Positions 8,653 to 16,023 of a DNA stretch of 60,025 nucleotides are shown here, piece after piece. Below the pieces are notes generated by a model. The model was given only the letters and a program-made list of their open reading frames with translations, made no database searches and was not told the DNA's origin. Both the position numbers and the translations under genes were made by a program. The DNA comes from a virus: IMG/VR virus record IMGVR_UViG_3300009136_000006, positions 1-60,025 of that record. The stretch is one strand, 5' to 3'. The stretch's first letter is position 1, and every line of letters starts with the position of its first letter.

Positions 8653-9000
8653 ATGAAAAAAATGTCATTCAGTGAATACTTGAATTCAAAACAGGTGTTG
8701 CAACAGGCGATCACAGAGTCTCCCGTTCAAACCGTTTCGTATTCTGTTATGAAATATTGTCGTATTCCTGTTGGTGAGTTGAAAGAAGATAAGCAATATA
8801 TCACCCTCAAGCCAAAACAAAAAGTATTGGTAGAATGGAAATACACAAATTATATTACACCAGAAATACTATCGTTACAATTCGAGAACGTTGATGACGT
8901 TGAATTAGACGAGAGTTTCGATCCGTATTGGACGAGTCAACGACTACAAAAGTGGTTAAGCATCAATACAAAGAAAGAAACACCCGAAATATTTTCGTAG
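8653..9000 (+). CDS. Hypothetical protein, possible head-internal protein
   Basis: A 115-residue protein of no recognised family. The N-terminus, with SFSEYLNSK, resembles the capsid-targeting leader of T4 internal proteins (pattern F/Y-x-E-F/Y-L/I), and the body is a mixed, beta-leaning domain (VLVEWKYTNYITPEIL). It lies between gp23 and another gene with a similar leader. Both an early and a late promoter stand upstream, which is unusual for a purely structural protein. No cysteines suggest metal binding. Its function is unknown. Confidence 0.7.
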   Translation: MKKMSFSEYLNSKQVLQQAITESPVQTVSYSVMKYCRIPVGELKEDKQYITLKPKQKVLVEWKYTNYITPEILSLQFENVDDVELDESFDPYWTSQRLQKWLSINTKKETPEIFS

Positions 9001-9016
9001 TTGTTTAACTACTTTT

Positions 9017-9024
9017 GATAAATA
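9017..9024 (+). promoter_or_regulatory. Late promoter (GATAAATA)
   Basis: GATAAATA 32 bases before the next gene, differing from TATAAATA in the first base. Confidence 0.5.
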
Positions 9025-9055
9025 CCTTTTATACAAATTTACGGAGAATTAATGT

Positions 9056-9946
9056 ATGTCATTATCAACATTTAAAACTTTCTTAATTGAAGAAGCAGAA
9101 GGCAAAAAGAGTAAGAAGCTTTTTAACAAAGCAGATCTTACACGAAACATTAAAAAAGTCGTTAACTTGATGGACAAAAGCTACGATGATTCATTGACTC
9201 TTCTTGAGATGATCGTTTTGACCAAAGAAGTTCTTATCAGTCGTCTTGAGCCATACAGAGATGATCCTGAATACAAAGAACGTAAAAAGAATGACGATGA
9301 GCAAACTACTGATGCTATCTTTGATGAAGTTGAAGATACACTCAGCACTCACTTCCCAAATCACCGTGGACAGATCCTTCGCCAATTCTTAACATTAATT
9401 GTACGTCCAATCCTTGACGAAGTCAAGAGAGTTGGTATTGCAAACGCTGCTAGTTATTTTGATGATAAGCGTTTCGACAAGACTGCTAAAGATTCTTTTG
9501 GTGAATTCCTTCGCCAAATCGAAAACTCTGTTATCGTCCCTAATTCAGAAGACAAGGAAGTTGCTAAAACTGTTCTTGCTGCATGGAGCAAGGAAGCCCG
9601 TCTCAAGCAGAAGGAGGCAAAACTTACTCCTAAGCAACGTAGATTGTCTAGAATTAAGACTGCTGTTGAAAAAGTACAAAAAGATGACGATGTTGATGAC
9701 AAGAAAGATGACAAGGAAGATGTGAAAGAATCAATCGTGTCAGATCTAAAACGAAAAATGCAAGGAAAAGTATCTGGAAAGGCACAAATTAAACGCGTAT
9801 CTCTTTCTGCTCTTCAACGAATGGTTGATGGGATAAAGGATATGGACAAGTATGCAGATTCTCCTGAAGATTTCAAAAGTTATGTTATTGATATGCGCAA
9901 AGATTTAATTGATGCTATTAAAATGATAAAAGCTGTAGAAGACTAA
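9056..9946 (+). CDS. Lys/Asp-rich protein with capsid-targeting-like leader
   Basis: A 296-residue protein, unrecognised overall. The first 16 residues, MSLSTFKTFLIEEAEG, resemble the T4 capsid-targeting sequence MKTYQEFIAEA and include IEE|A, which fits the gp21 cleavage consensus. The rest is helical and very rich in Lys, Asp and Glu, with a charged KDDDVDDKKDDKED run at about 206-222, as in DNA-compatible internal head proteins. A head-internal role is inferred from the leader and the position after gp23. A terminator follows at 9977. The ATG at 9056 has GGAG upstream. Confidence 0.7.
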   Translation: MSLSTFKTFLIEEAEGKKSKKLFNKADLTRNIKKVVNLMDKSYDDSLTLLEMIVLTKEVLISRLEPYRDDPEYKERKKNDDEQTTDAIFDEVEDTLSTHFPNHRGQILRQFLTLIVRPILDEVKRVGIANAASYFDDKRFDKTAKDSFGEFLRQIENSVIVPNSEDKEVAKTVLAAWSKEARLKQKEAKLTPKQRRLSRIKTAVEKVQKDDDVDDKKDDKEDVKESIVSDLKRKMQGKVSGKAQIKRVSLSALQRMVDGIKDMDKYADSPEDFKSYVIDMRKDLIDAIKMIKAVED

Positions 9947-9976
9947 ACAAATACCCTTCGTTATTCGTAGTAATAC

Positions 9977-10003
9977 AAAAGAGCTGGTTAATCCAGCTCT
10001 TTT
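9977..10003 (+). terminator. Rho-independent terminator
   Basis: AAAAGAGCTGG and CCAGCTCTTTT form an 11-bp stem with a TTAAT loop, followed by a T-rich tail. Confidence 0.88.
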
Positions 10004-10015
10004 CTTTTCTCCCCT

Positions 10016-10023
10016 CATAAATA
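10016..10023 (+). promoter_or_regulatory. Late promoter (CATAAATA)
   Basis: CATAAATA directly after the terminator and 26 bases before the decorated neck gene. Confidence 0.6.
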
Positions 10024-10048
10024 CTCCAAATTACCAAAGGAGTAACAC

Positions 10049-12955
10049 ATGGGTACGTTTGATTCATTTGCCGACAGTCCATTTCAAATTCGGACCGAAG
10101 GTCAAGAAATAACAATTATTTTTGCGAGAACCGGAGAAACAACCGGACGTATCTCGTGGAATATTCCTCCTCCAGCATTAGGTTGTAATGCTGATCAACA
10201 AGCCTATAATGGTATTGTTGTCACTATAGACAGTACTGGTACTGCGGTATCAAAGCAGCCTGTAGATAAAACAGTCTATACCGCAGATCCTACAGGGAAT
10301 GAAGATTTACATGCTGGTGACAAAATCGGAACATCATTAGTTGTTGGTGCATTCTATGAAGACAAAGTAACAACATTTCTTGACATAACAGGATTAACAT
10401 CTGATCAAGTTGTATATGCTTCGGGTTTTGCTGTTGATGCACAGAACAGATATCACACTGCAGGTGTCCACTCTTATTCTCTTGATTACGAAGGTGGTAA
10501 TGAAAAAGATCCAATAGCAAGTGCACAGTACGTTGTACTTGGAGTCGATGGAACAGATCCAACATTGTTAACTGGTGAAACTGAATACAACTTTACACTC
10601 AACGTTGATGGAACAGAACACGACCTTACGGTGAACGGAACAGATTCTTCAACATATGATCAACTTGTTGCTGCGATTAATAAAGAAATAGCATTAACCG
10701 AAAATCCTATTGAAGATGTTAATCCACCAAACGCTGGTGAGTATTATTGGAATTCTACAACAGAAAGATTGTTTTTGTGGGATGGATACGAAAATGTTGA
10801 ACAAACTGTCATTGCAGAAGACACTGCTCCAAATACACCAGCGACTGGAGATTATTGGTACAACCCAACTACAGAAATATTGTATCAGTGGAATGGTGCT
10901 TCTTGGGATGTTCAAGTATACATAAATTATTATAAAGATCCTACAGCACTGAATGGAAGTGATTATTGGTTTGATGGAACGAATGCATATGTGTGGGATG
11001 GAAACACATGGTGCCAAAATCCATTAAGTAACCAAACAGTAGATCCATCGTTGCCTGTATTGCCTGAATTTGGTACTTATTGGTATGATACTGTAAACCT
11101 TTTTCTTAATAAATGGAACGATCAAACCGTTTCGTGGGATGCTGTCGATGCTATATATTGGGGTGTTGATCCTAATGCGTTGGCCGTTAATACATATTGG
11201 TATGATGAAACAAACGCTGTTGTAAATCAGTGGGATGGTTCAGCTTGGAATTTAATTGCTGCTACAATAAGCAGTACCGAACCACCATTTCCTCCTCCAA
11301 ATTCTTATTGGTATAATCCTGACACTGAAGAATTGAAACAACGCAATCCAGCAAATACTGCTTGGGTCGATTTAACAATTCTTGTTTTTGCAGATGATCC
11401 AACTGATCGTACTTCATGTGGTTTGTGGTGGAACTCTGCTACTGATCTTCTTTACGTTTGGGACATCGTTACAGCAAGTTGGGATCAAGTAACTAACTTT
11501 TTGCAACAAGCAACTGATCCTGCTGCCGCTCCGACATTGCCAGTTGATCATATGTGGTACGAACCTACAACAATGATCTTGTATCGTTGGGATGGTTCAA
11601 TGTGGGTGACTGTAAATTACATTGACTACCCAACTGATCCAACACTTGCTCCAATTGATACTGTATGGTTTGATTCAACAAATTCATTGTGGTATGAAAG
11701 AAGTGGCTCTCCATTATCTTGGATGTTGTTTGATCCTATCGACGCAACTTCGGATCCTTCTATTCCAACAACTGGAACGTTCTGGTTCGATACTACAAAT
11801 ACAATATTGTATCAGTGGACAGGATCGCCTGGTGCTTGGGTTTCAATTCCATTCTCTACTATTCCTTTAACACCAGTTAATGGAACACTATGGTTTAATT
11901 TAAATGATGATGTTATGTATGAATGGAGTAGTACAGCGTGGATTGTCGCGACCTTAATTGCAACAGCAGAAATGTCTGGTGGCGATATAAAATTTACCAG
12001 TGCAACAAAATCGAGTCAGTCTCTTATCATTATAACTGATGGTGACTTATTCTCATCATTGACTCCAGCAGGACAACTTAGTAATATAATAATAGGTGCT
12101 GATGGAATTGATCCAGAACCGATGTATGCTCAACTTGGTGTTGGGACAGATGGGACTGTAGACGAAAGACGCGAATTGATGGATAGCATTCGAGCGCAAC
12201 TTGGTTACCCTGTTGTCGATGTAGAGTTGACAAAATACCAAATGGATACAGCGATAACAGCAGCGTTAGAATCTCTTCGTAAGAGAAGTTCTGCTGCATA
12301 CAACCGCACATTTTTCTTTGTAGATATTCCGGTCGGCGAACAAGCAATTTTCTTAACAGATAAAACTGTAGGTTTTAATAAAGTTGTAAACGTGCTTGGT
12401 GCTTACCGTGTAACATCAGCATTCCTTTCTACAGCTTTTGGTTCAGGTGTTTATGGACAAATCGCTTTGCAACATTTATATACAATGGGAACATTTGACT
12501 TATTGAGTTATCATCTTGTTGCTTCATATATTGAGGAATTAGAAGTAATGTTTGCAACACGATTAGTATACAATTGGAATGAGCAGACAAGATTGTTAGC
12601 ATTCCACCAAACATTTGGTGCGACTGGAACGATAAATGGATTGCCTGGTGGAGTTCAAGCAGAAAGAATTTTACTTGATGCTTCCATTGAAAGAACTGAA
12701 CAAGAATTATTAGCTGATCGTTGGACAAAGTCTTGGATTGAAAAATATGCATCAGCACAAGCTCGATTAATGCTTGCAGAGATCAGAGGAAAATATGCTT
12801 CATTGCCAGGTGCTGGTGGTGGTGTGTCACTTAATGCTGGTGAACTTATCAGCCGTGCCGATATTGATATGGCCGATTGTTATCAGCAACTTGAAGACTA
12901 CGTTGTTAATCCGGTTGAAGAATATGGAATCGGCGTTCAGTTTACAATAGGATAA
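10049..12955 (+). CDS. gp13-like neck protein with long repeat-bearing N-terminal extension
   Basis: A 968-residue protein in three parts. Residues 1 to about 165 look like a fibronectin-III-type beta domain, followed by a small domain with the pattern YNFTLNVDG...TYDQLVAAI near 185-215. Residues about 225-635 hold roughly eleven repeats of 35-40 residues, each with a YW(Y/F)(D/N) core followed by L-Y-x-W-(D/N)-G-x-W. Residues about 690-968 resemble the neck protein of marine T4-like phages (annotated gp13): DSIRAQLGYPVVDVELT, aromatic NRTFFFVDI, then a long helical tail with GGVSLNAGELI. T4 gp13 is only 309 residues. The C-terminal domain probably joins the portal-neck ring, with the repeats projecting outwards. 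The gp13 assignment is from family memory. Confidence 0.7.
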   Translation: MGTFDSFADSPFQIRTEGQEITIIFARTGETTGRISWNIPPPALGCNADQQAYNGIVVTIDSTGTAVSKQPVDKTVYTADPTGNEDLHAGDKIGTSLVVGAFYEDKVTTFLDITGLTSDQVVYASGFAVDAQNRYHTAGVHSYSLDYEGGNEKDPIASAQYVVLGVDGTDPTLLTGETEYNFTLNVDGTEHDLTVNGTDSSTYDQLVAAINKEIALTENPIEDVNPPNAGEYYWNSTTERLFLWDGYENVEQTVIAEDTAPNTPATGDYWYNPTTEILYQWNGASWDVQVYINYYKDPTALNGSDYWFDGTNAYVWDGNTWCQNPLSNQTVDPSLPVLPEFGTYWYDTVNLFLNKWNDQTVSWDAVDAIYWGVDPNALAVNTYWYDETNAVVNQWDGSAWNLIAATISSTEPPFPPPNSYWYNPDTEELKQRNPANTAWVDLTILVFADDPTDRTSCGLWWNSATDLLYVWDIVTASWDQVTNFLQQATDPAAAPTLPVDHMWYEPTTMILYRWDGSMWVTVNYIDYPTDPTLAPIDTVWFDSTNSLWYERSGSPLSWMLFDPIDATSDPSIPTTGTFWFDTTNTILYQWTGSPGAWVSIPFSTIPLTPVNGTLWFNLNDDVMYEWSSTAWIVATLIATAEMSGGDIKFTSATKSSQSLIIITDGDLFSSLTPAGQLSNIIIGADGIDPEPMYAQLGVGTDGTVDERRELMDSIRAQLGYPVVDVELTKYQMDTAITAALESLRKRSSAAYNRTFFFVDIPVGEQAIFLTDKTVGFNKVVNVLGAYRVTSAFLSTAFGSGVYGQIALQHLYTMGTFDLLSYHLVASYIEELEVMFATRLVYNWNEQTRLLAFHQTFGATGTINGLPGGVQAERILLDASIERTEQELLADRWTKSWIEKYASAQARLMLAEIRGKYASLPGAGGGVSLNAGELISRADIDMADCYQQLEDYVVNPVEEYGIGVQFTIG
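10720..11965 (+). repeat. About eleven Trp/Tyr-rich coding repeats
   Basis: These coding repeats have a period of about 105-120 bases. Each encodes a core such as YWYNPTTEILYQWNGASWDV, with variants YWFD, YWYD, LWWN, MWYE, VWFD, FWFD and LWFN. They have diverged in DNA but are regular in protein. The same module occurs singly in the fibre proteins at 37261, 41457, 58522 and 59685. Confidence 0.85.
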
Positions 12956-12958
12956 AAA

Positions 12959-13288
12959 ATGAAACTACAAGAATTATGCGAAGGTGCAACATACATGAAA
13001 GAAATGTCTGATGACCAACGAGCTAAATATGACGAGTTGATTGATGAGTACAAAGAAATGTCAATGAAAGAAAGACGGGAAACATATAAGCCGTTTGGTA
13101 AGCTTGGAAAATTAACAAAACCAGAACAGGTACTTCGCCACAAAGTATTCGGTACAAATAGACACGATATGTCGTTTGATGCTGAATTCGCTGCAGGACG
13201 GAGAGGTAGTTTGGTCACAGAATACAAATGTATAGAGTGTGGCAAAGTTATTCGTCAAAACCAAAAAGGGAACAGAGTAAATTATTAA
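12959..13288 (+). CDS. Hypothetical protein with CxxC pair
   Basis: A 109-residue protein of unknown function. The N-terminus MKLQELCEGATYMKEM and the next 40 residues are helical and charged. The C-terminus carries YKCIECGKVI, a single CxxC knuckle that could bind zinc only with partner residues, for example in an oligomer. The gene starts three bases after the stop of the gp13-like gene, so it is translationally coupled in the neck operon and is probably a small virion or assembly protein. No late promoter of its own was seen. Confidence 0.75.
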   Translation: MKLQELCEGATYMKEMSDDQRAKYDELIDEYKEMSMKERRETYKPFGKLGKLTKPEQVLRHKVFGTNRHDMSFDAEFAAGRRGSLVTEYKCIECGKVIRQNQKGNRVNY

Positions 13289-13305
13289 AATAATAGGTAA
13301 TTAAA

Positions 13306-13584
13306 ATGAAATTAAAAAGAAAATTCAACGAAGAACTTAGCAAAATTACAGAAGCTGAAGATGTTCGTAAACGCCAGCAAAGAATTATAGCAAAGGCGGC
13401 AGATAGAATTGCTACAGATATTGAACAAGTTGCTGAAGAATTAACTGATCCTGGTGCTCAAAACCCAGACAAGAGACACGTTTTAGAAAACATACATTAT
13501 GTGCTGGAAGATATATTTGATCAACTTGAAGTTAATGGCTGGGACGTTGACGGAATGTTAAAAGACGATTACGTTGCTGACTAA
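13306..13584 (+). CDS. Hypothetical small helical protein
   Basis: A 92-residue, mostly helical protein. Its start, MKLKRKFNEELSKITEAED, again resembles a capsid-targeting leader (ITE|A fits the gp21 cleavage consensus). The rest alternates Lys/Arg-rich and Asp/Glu-rich helices. It sits 17 bases after the previous gene and 10 before the gp14-like gene, so it is part of the neck operon. A head-internal or neck-assembly role is possible, but no family is recognised. Confidence 0.72.
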   Translation: MKLKRKFNEELSKITEAEDVRKRQQRIIAKAADRIATDIEQVAEELTDPGAQNPDKRHVLENIHYVLEDIFDQLEVNGWDVDGMLKDDYVAD

Positions 13585-13594
13585 AGGAATTTAA

Positions 13595-15166
13595 ATGGCT
13601 TCATGTAAGGAAAATCCTGATGGTACTAAATGTCCTGATACTGGTGACTCAACATCCGACTGCGCTCCATGGCAGTTAACGAAAAGTAATGACAATTGCT
13701 TTATCGATGAAGTAGTTGACGAAAACCTTAATATTGGCGGCGCTGATATTAATGTATTCAAGCTTCTTGGTGTTCACGAACAAGGACAATTAATAGACCT
13801 AACAGAAAACGGTAGTGCGATCTCTAATGGAGATTGGACAGGGTTTCCTGCGTCTAATGCGTTTGATATCTTCGTATCTGAATGGAGATCGTCACAACAA
13901 GGAACTAATGTCCCTGCGACTGCATTCATCGGTTATGATTTCGGTGAAATTAAATTAGACAACAACAGACTTCGTTATGGAATAGACACATCAGTAAGAC
14001 ATAACATTGCAAAAATTAATATCAAACAAGGAGCAGTAGCAAAGAATAGAGCGACTCGTGTTCGCATGGAACGATCATCTGATAGCGTTACTTGGTACGG
14101 TGTAGGAATTTTTACTCTTCCAGATGACGATGAACTTAATACAGTTGAGTTTAATCATACAGTACCATCACGTTACTGGAGAATGCGACCAATTGATTTT
14201 AATGGTGGTGTAAACGATCAATGGATTGTTCAGGCGTTTGAGATGATGGATTACGACAGAACCTCAATCGATGATATTCAGGATGACATTTGGCTCGAAA
14301 ATAGAGATCGAGATTATGCATCCGAAAGTGTATTGATTAAAGGTTCATATGATTTGCTTGATCACCAAACAGAACTTTCTCGTTTTGGTATTGAGCTTCC
14401 GAGTCAACAATTTTATATTGTCGTAAGTTTTTCATCATCAGTAGCACAACTTGGACGTCCTCTTGTTATTGGTGATATACTTGAAATGCCAAGTGAATTA
14501 CAATATGATCCATTGCTGCAGCCAGTCAAAAAATATCTTGAAGTTACAGACGTTGCTTGGAGTACTGAAGGTTACACACCTGGATGGGTTCCAGTGTTGC
14601 AAAGAATTATTGCATCACCAATGCTTGCATCTCAAGAAACTCAAGACATCTTTGGAGGACTTGCTCCAAACATTGACGATATGGGATTGTCGGATACAGA
14701 CGATGGACAAAATCCAATCTTCCAAGATATTTCGAATGTTAGTCAATCAATCGAAGCGGAAGCTTTTGATGACACTCCTGAACGGGGTGGTGACGTAAAT
14801 GACATACATCAATTTTCACAAGAAGAAATTGACTCGGCTGCAGATCAGGGCGTTTCTAATATAAACAAACTTGGTGTCAACCCAACAGGGTTATATGTTG
14901 AAGATGCTATGCCTCCAAATGGATATGAATATTCACAAGGAGATACATTACCAGCAGAACCTACTGATGGTGATTACCATAGATTAACATACACAGGAAT
15001 ATCTCAGGACATTCCTGCAAGATTGTTTAGATGGTCGGTATCTAAAGGAAGATGGATATATATGGAAACAGACAAAAGAGCTCAGTACAATAATACAAAA
15101 CCGATATTACAGGAATTTTTGTCTAGTACGACAGCACAACCACCTGGCGAAGTTGAAAACGATTAA
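13595..15166 (+). CDS. gp14-like neck protein with F5/8C (discoidin-like) domain
   Basis: A 523-residue protein, twice the length of T4 gp14 (256). The N-terminus has five Cys in the first 40 residues. Residues about 60-205 resemble a coagulation-factor-5/8 type C (discoidin) domain: PASNAFD near 90, IGYDFGEIKL, then VRMERSSDSVTWYGVG and the closing RYWRMRPID. From about 235 the sequence follows the gp14 pattern, with LLDHQTELSRFGIEL, RPLVIGDILEMPSEL and the long tail. T4 gp14 is a neck protein acting in head-tail joining. F5/8C domains usually bind glycans or phospholipids, so a surface-binding decoration is inferred. The gp14 call is supported by the adjacent gp15. Confidence 0.68.
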   Translation: MASCKENPDGTKCPDTGDSTSDCAPWQLTKSNDNCFIDEVVDENLNIGGADINVFKLLGVHEQGQLIDLTENGSAISNGDWTGFPASNAFDIFVSEWRSSQQGTNVPATAFIGYDFGEIKLDNNRLRYGIDTSVRHNIAKINIKQGAVAKNRATRVRMERSSDSVTWYGVGIFTLPDDDELNTVEFNHTVPSRYWRMRPIDFNGGVNDQWIVQAFEMMDYDRTSIDDIQDDIWLENRDRDYASESVLIKGSYDLLDHQTELSRFGIELPSQQFYIVVSFSSSVAQLGRPLVIGDILEMPSELQYDPLLQPVKKYLEVTDVAWSTEGYTPGWVPVLQRIIASPMLASQETQDIFGGLAPNIDDMGLSDTDDGQNPIFQDISNVSQSIEAEAFDDTPERGGDVNDIHQFSQEEIDSAADQGVSNINKLGVNPTGLYVEDAMPPNGYEYSQGDTLPAEPTDGDYHRLTYTGISQDIPARLFRWSVSKGRWIYMETDKRAQYNNTKPILQEFLSSTTAQPPGEVEND

Positions 15167-15178
15167 GAGAAAAACATT

Positions 15179-15943
15179 ATGACAATGAGTACATATTATT
15201 ACGATAAGCAAATAAAAAAGTACATGACTCAATTCATGGCGATATTTGCTGGTATGGAAGTTAGTATTGGGAAGAATGAAGATTCAGACGAAGAGCAATT
15301 AATATCCGTTCCAATTCAGTACGGTAACAAAGATCGAGTTGTTGCTTGGATTTTCGGCGACCAAACACAAAACAAACCTCTTCGCCTTCCTATGATGAGT
15401 GCCTACATTAACGGAATCAATATGTCACCTGAATCACGCAAAGGTGTTGGACAAACTAAGAGACAGACATATCTTCCCCGTCAAGGCGTCTTTCCTGATG
15501 ATATTACCACAGTTCATCAGTATATGCCAATACCGTACAAGATATCTGCTGAGCTTTCAATATACGCAAGTAATTCGGAACAACACTTTCAAATACTTGA
15601 ACAAATTCTAATGTTGTTCGATCCAATTGTACAAATACAAATATCCGATGGTGTATTTGATTGGACAAAATTAACAACGGTTGAACTAGATAATATTAAT
15701 TTTGATCAAAATTATCCTGCAGGACAAGAGAGACGAATGATCATTTCTACGCTATCGTTTATATTCCCTGTATACATTTCAGCACCTGCTAATTTGCGTA
15801 ATGATTGGATCAAAGACATATATGTTCGAATAGGAGCAGTATCGACAAGTGCGGAGACAAATCAAGAAATGATTGACGATTTAGATGCTCAAGGACTAGA
15901 ATACGAAAAATGGTTCACGTTAGATGACATTAATTTGCCATAA
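15179..15943 (+). CDS. 15: Tail sheath stabiliser and completion protein gp15
   Basis: A 254-residue protein (T4 gp15 is 272). It caps the contracted-tail end where the sheath meets the head. Family-type features are the start YYYDKQIKKYMTQFMAIFAGM, the segment VPIQYGNKDRVVAWI, the LRLPMMSAYINGINM strand and PVPYKI-like MPIPYKISAELSIYA, followed by LEQILMLFDP. It follows the gp14-like gene by 12 bases, as in T4 (14-15), and ends before a late promoter that starts the sheath operon. An ATG at 15185 is an alternative start. Confidence 0.88.
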   Translation: MTMSTYYYDKQIKKYMTQFMAIFAGMEVSIGKNEDSDEEQLISVPIQYGNKDRVVAWIFGDQTQNKPLRLPMMSAYINGINMSPESRKGVGQTKRQTYLPRQGVFPDDITTVHQYMPIPYKISAELSIYASNSEQHFQILEQILMLFDPIVQIQISDGVFDWTKLTTVELDNINFDQNYPAGQERRMIISTLSFIFPVYISAPANLRNDWIKDIYVRIGAVSTSAETNQEMIDDLDAQGLEYEKWFTLDDINLP

Positions 15944-15957
15944 AAATGGGGTTGGGT

Positions 15958-15965
15958 TATAAATA
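15958..15965 (+). promoter_or_regulatory. Late promoter (TATAAATA)
   Basis: A perfect match to the T4 late consensus, 58 bases before the sheath gene. Confidence 0.7.
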
Positions 15966-16023
15966 CATTCAGACTTAAAAAGTTAAACAGGAAACAAACA
16001 AAAATGGTTAAGGAGATATAATA

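Noticed and set aside
10720-11965. Repeat array as a CRISPR-like or non-coding DNA repeat
   Set aside because: The repeats are irregular at DNA level but regular in one long reading frame, so they are protein repeats.
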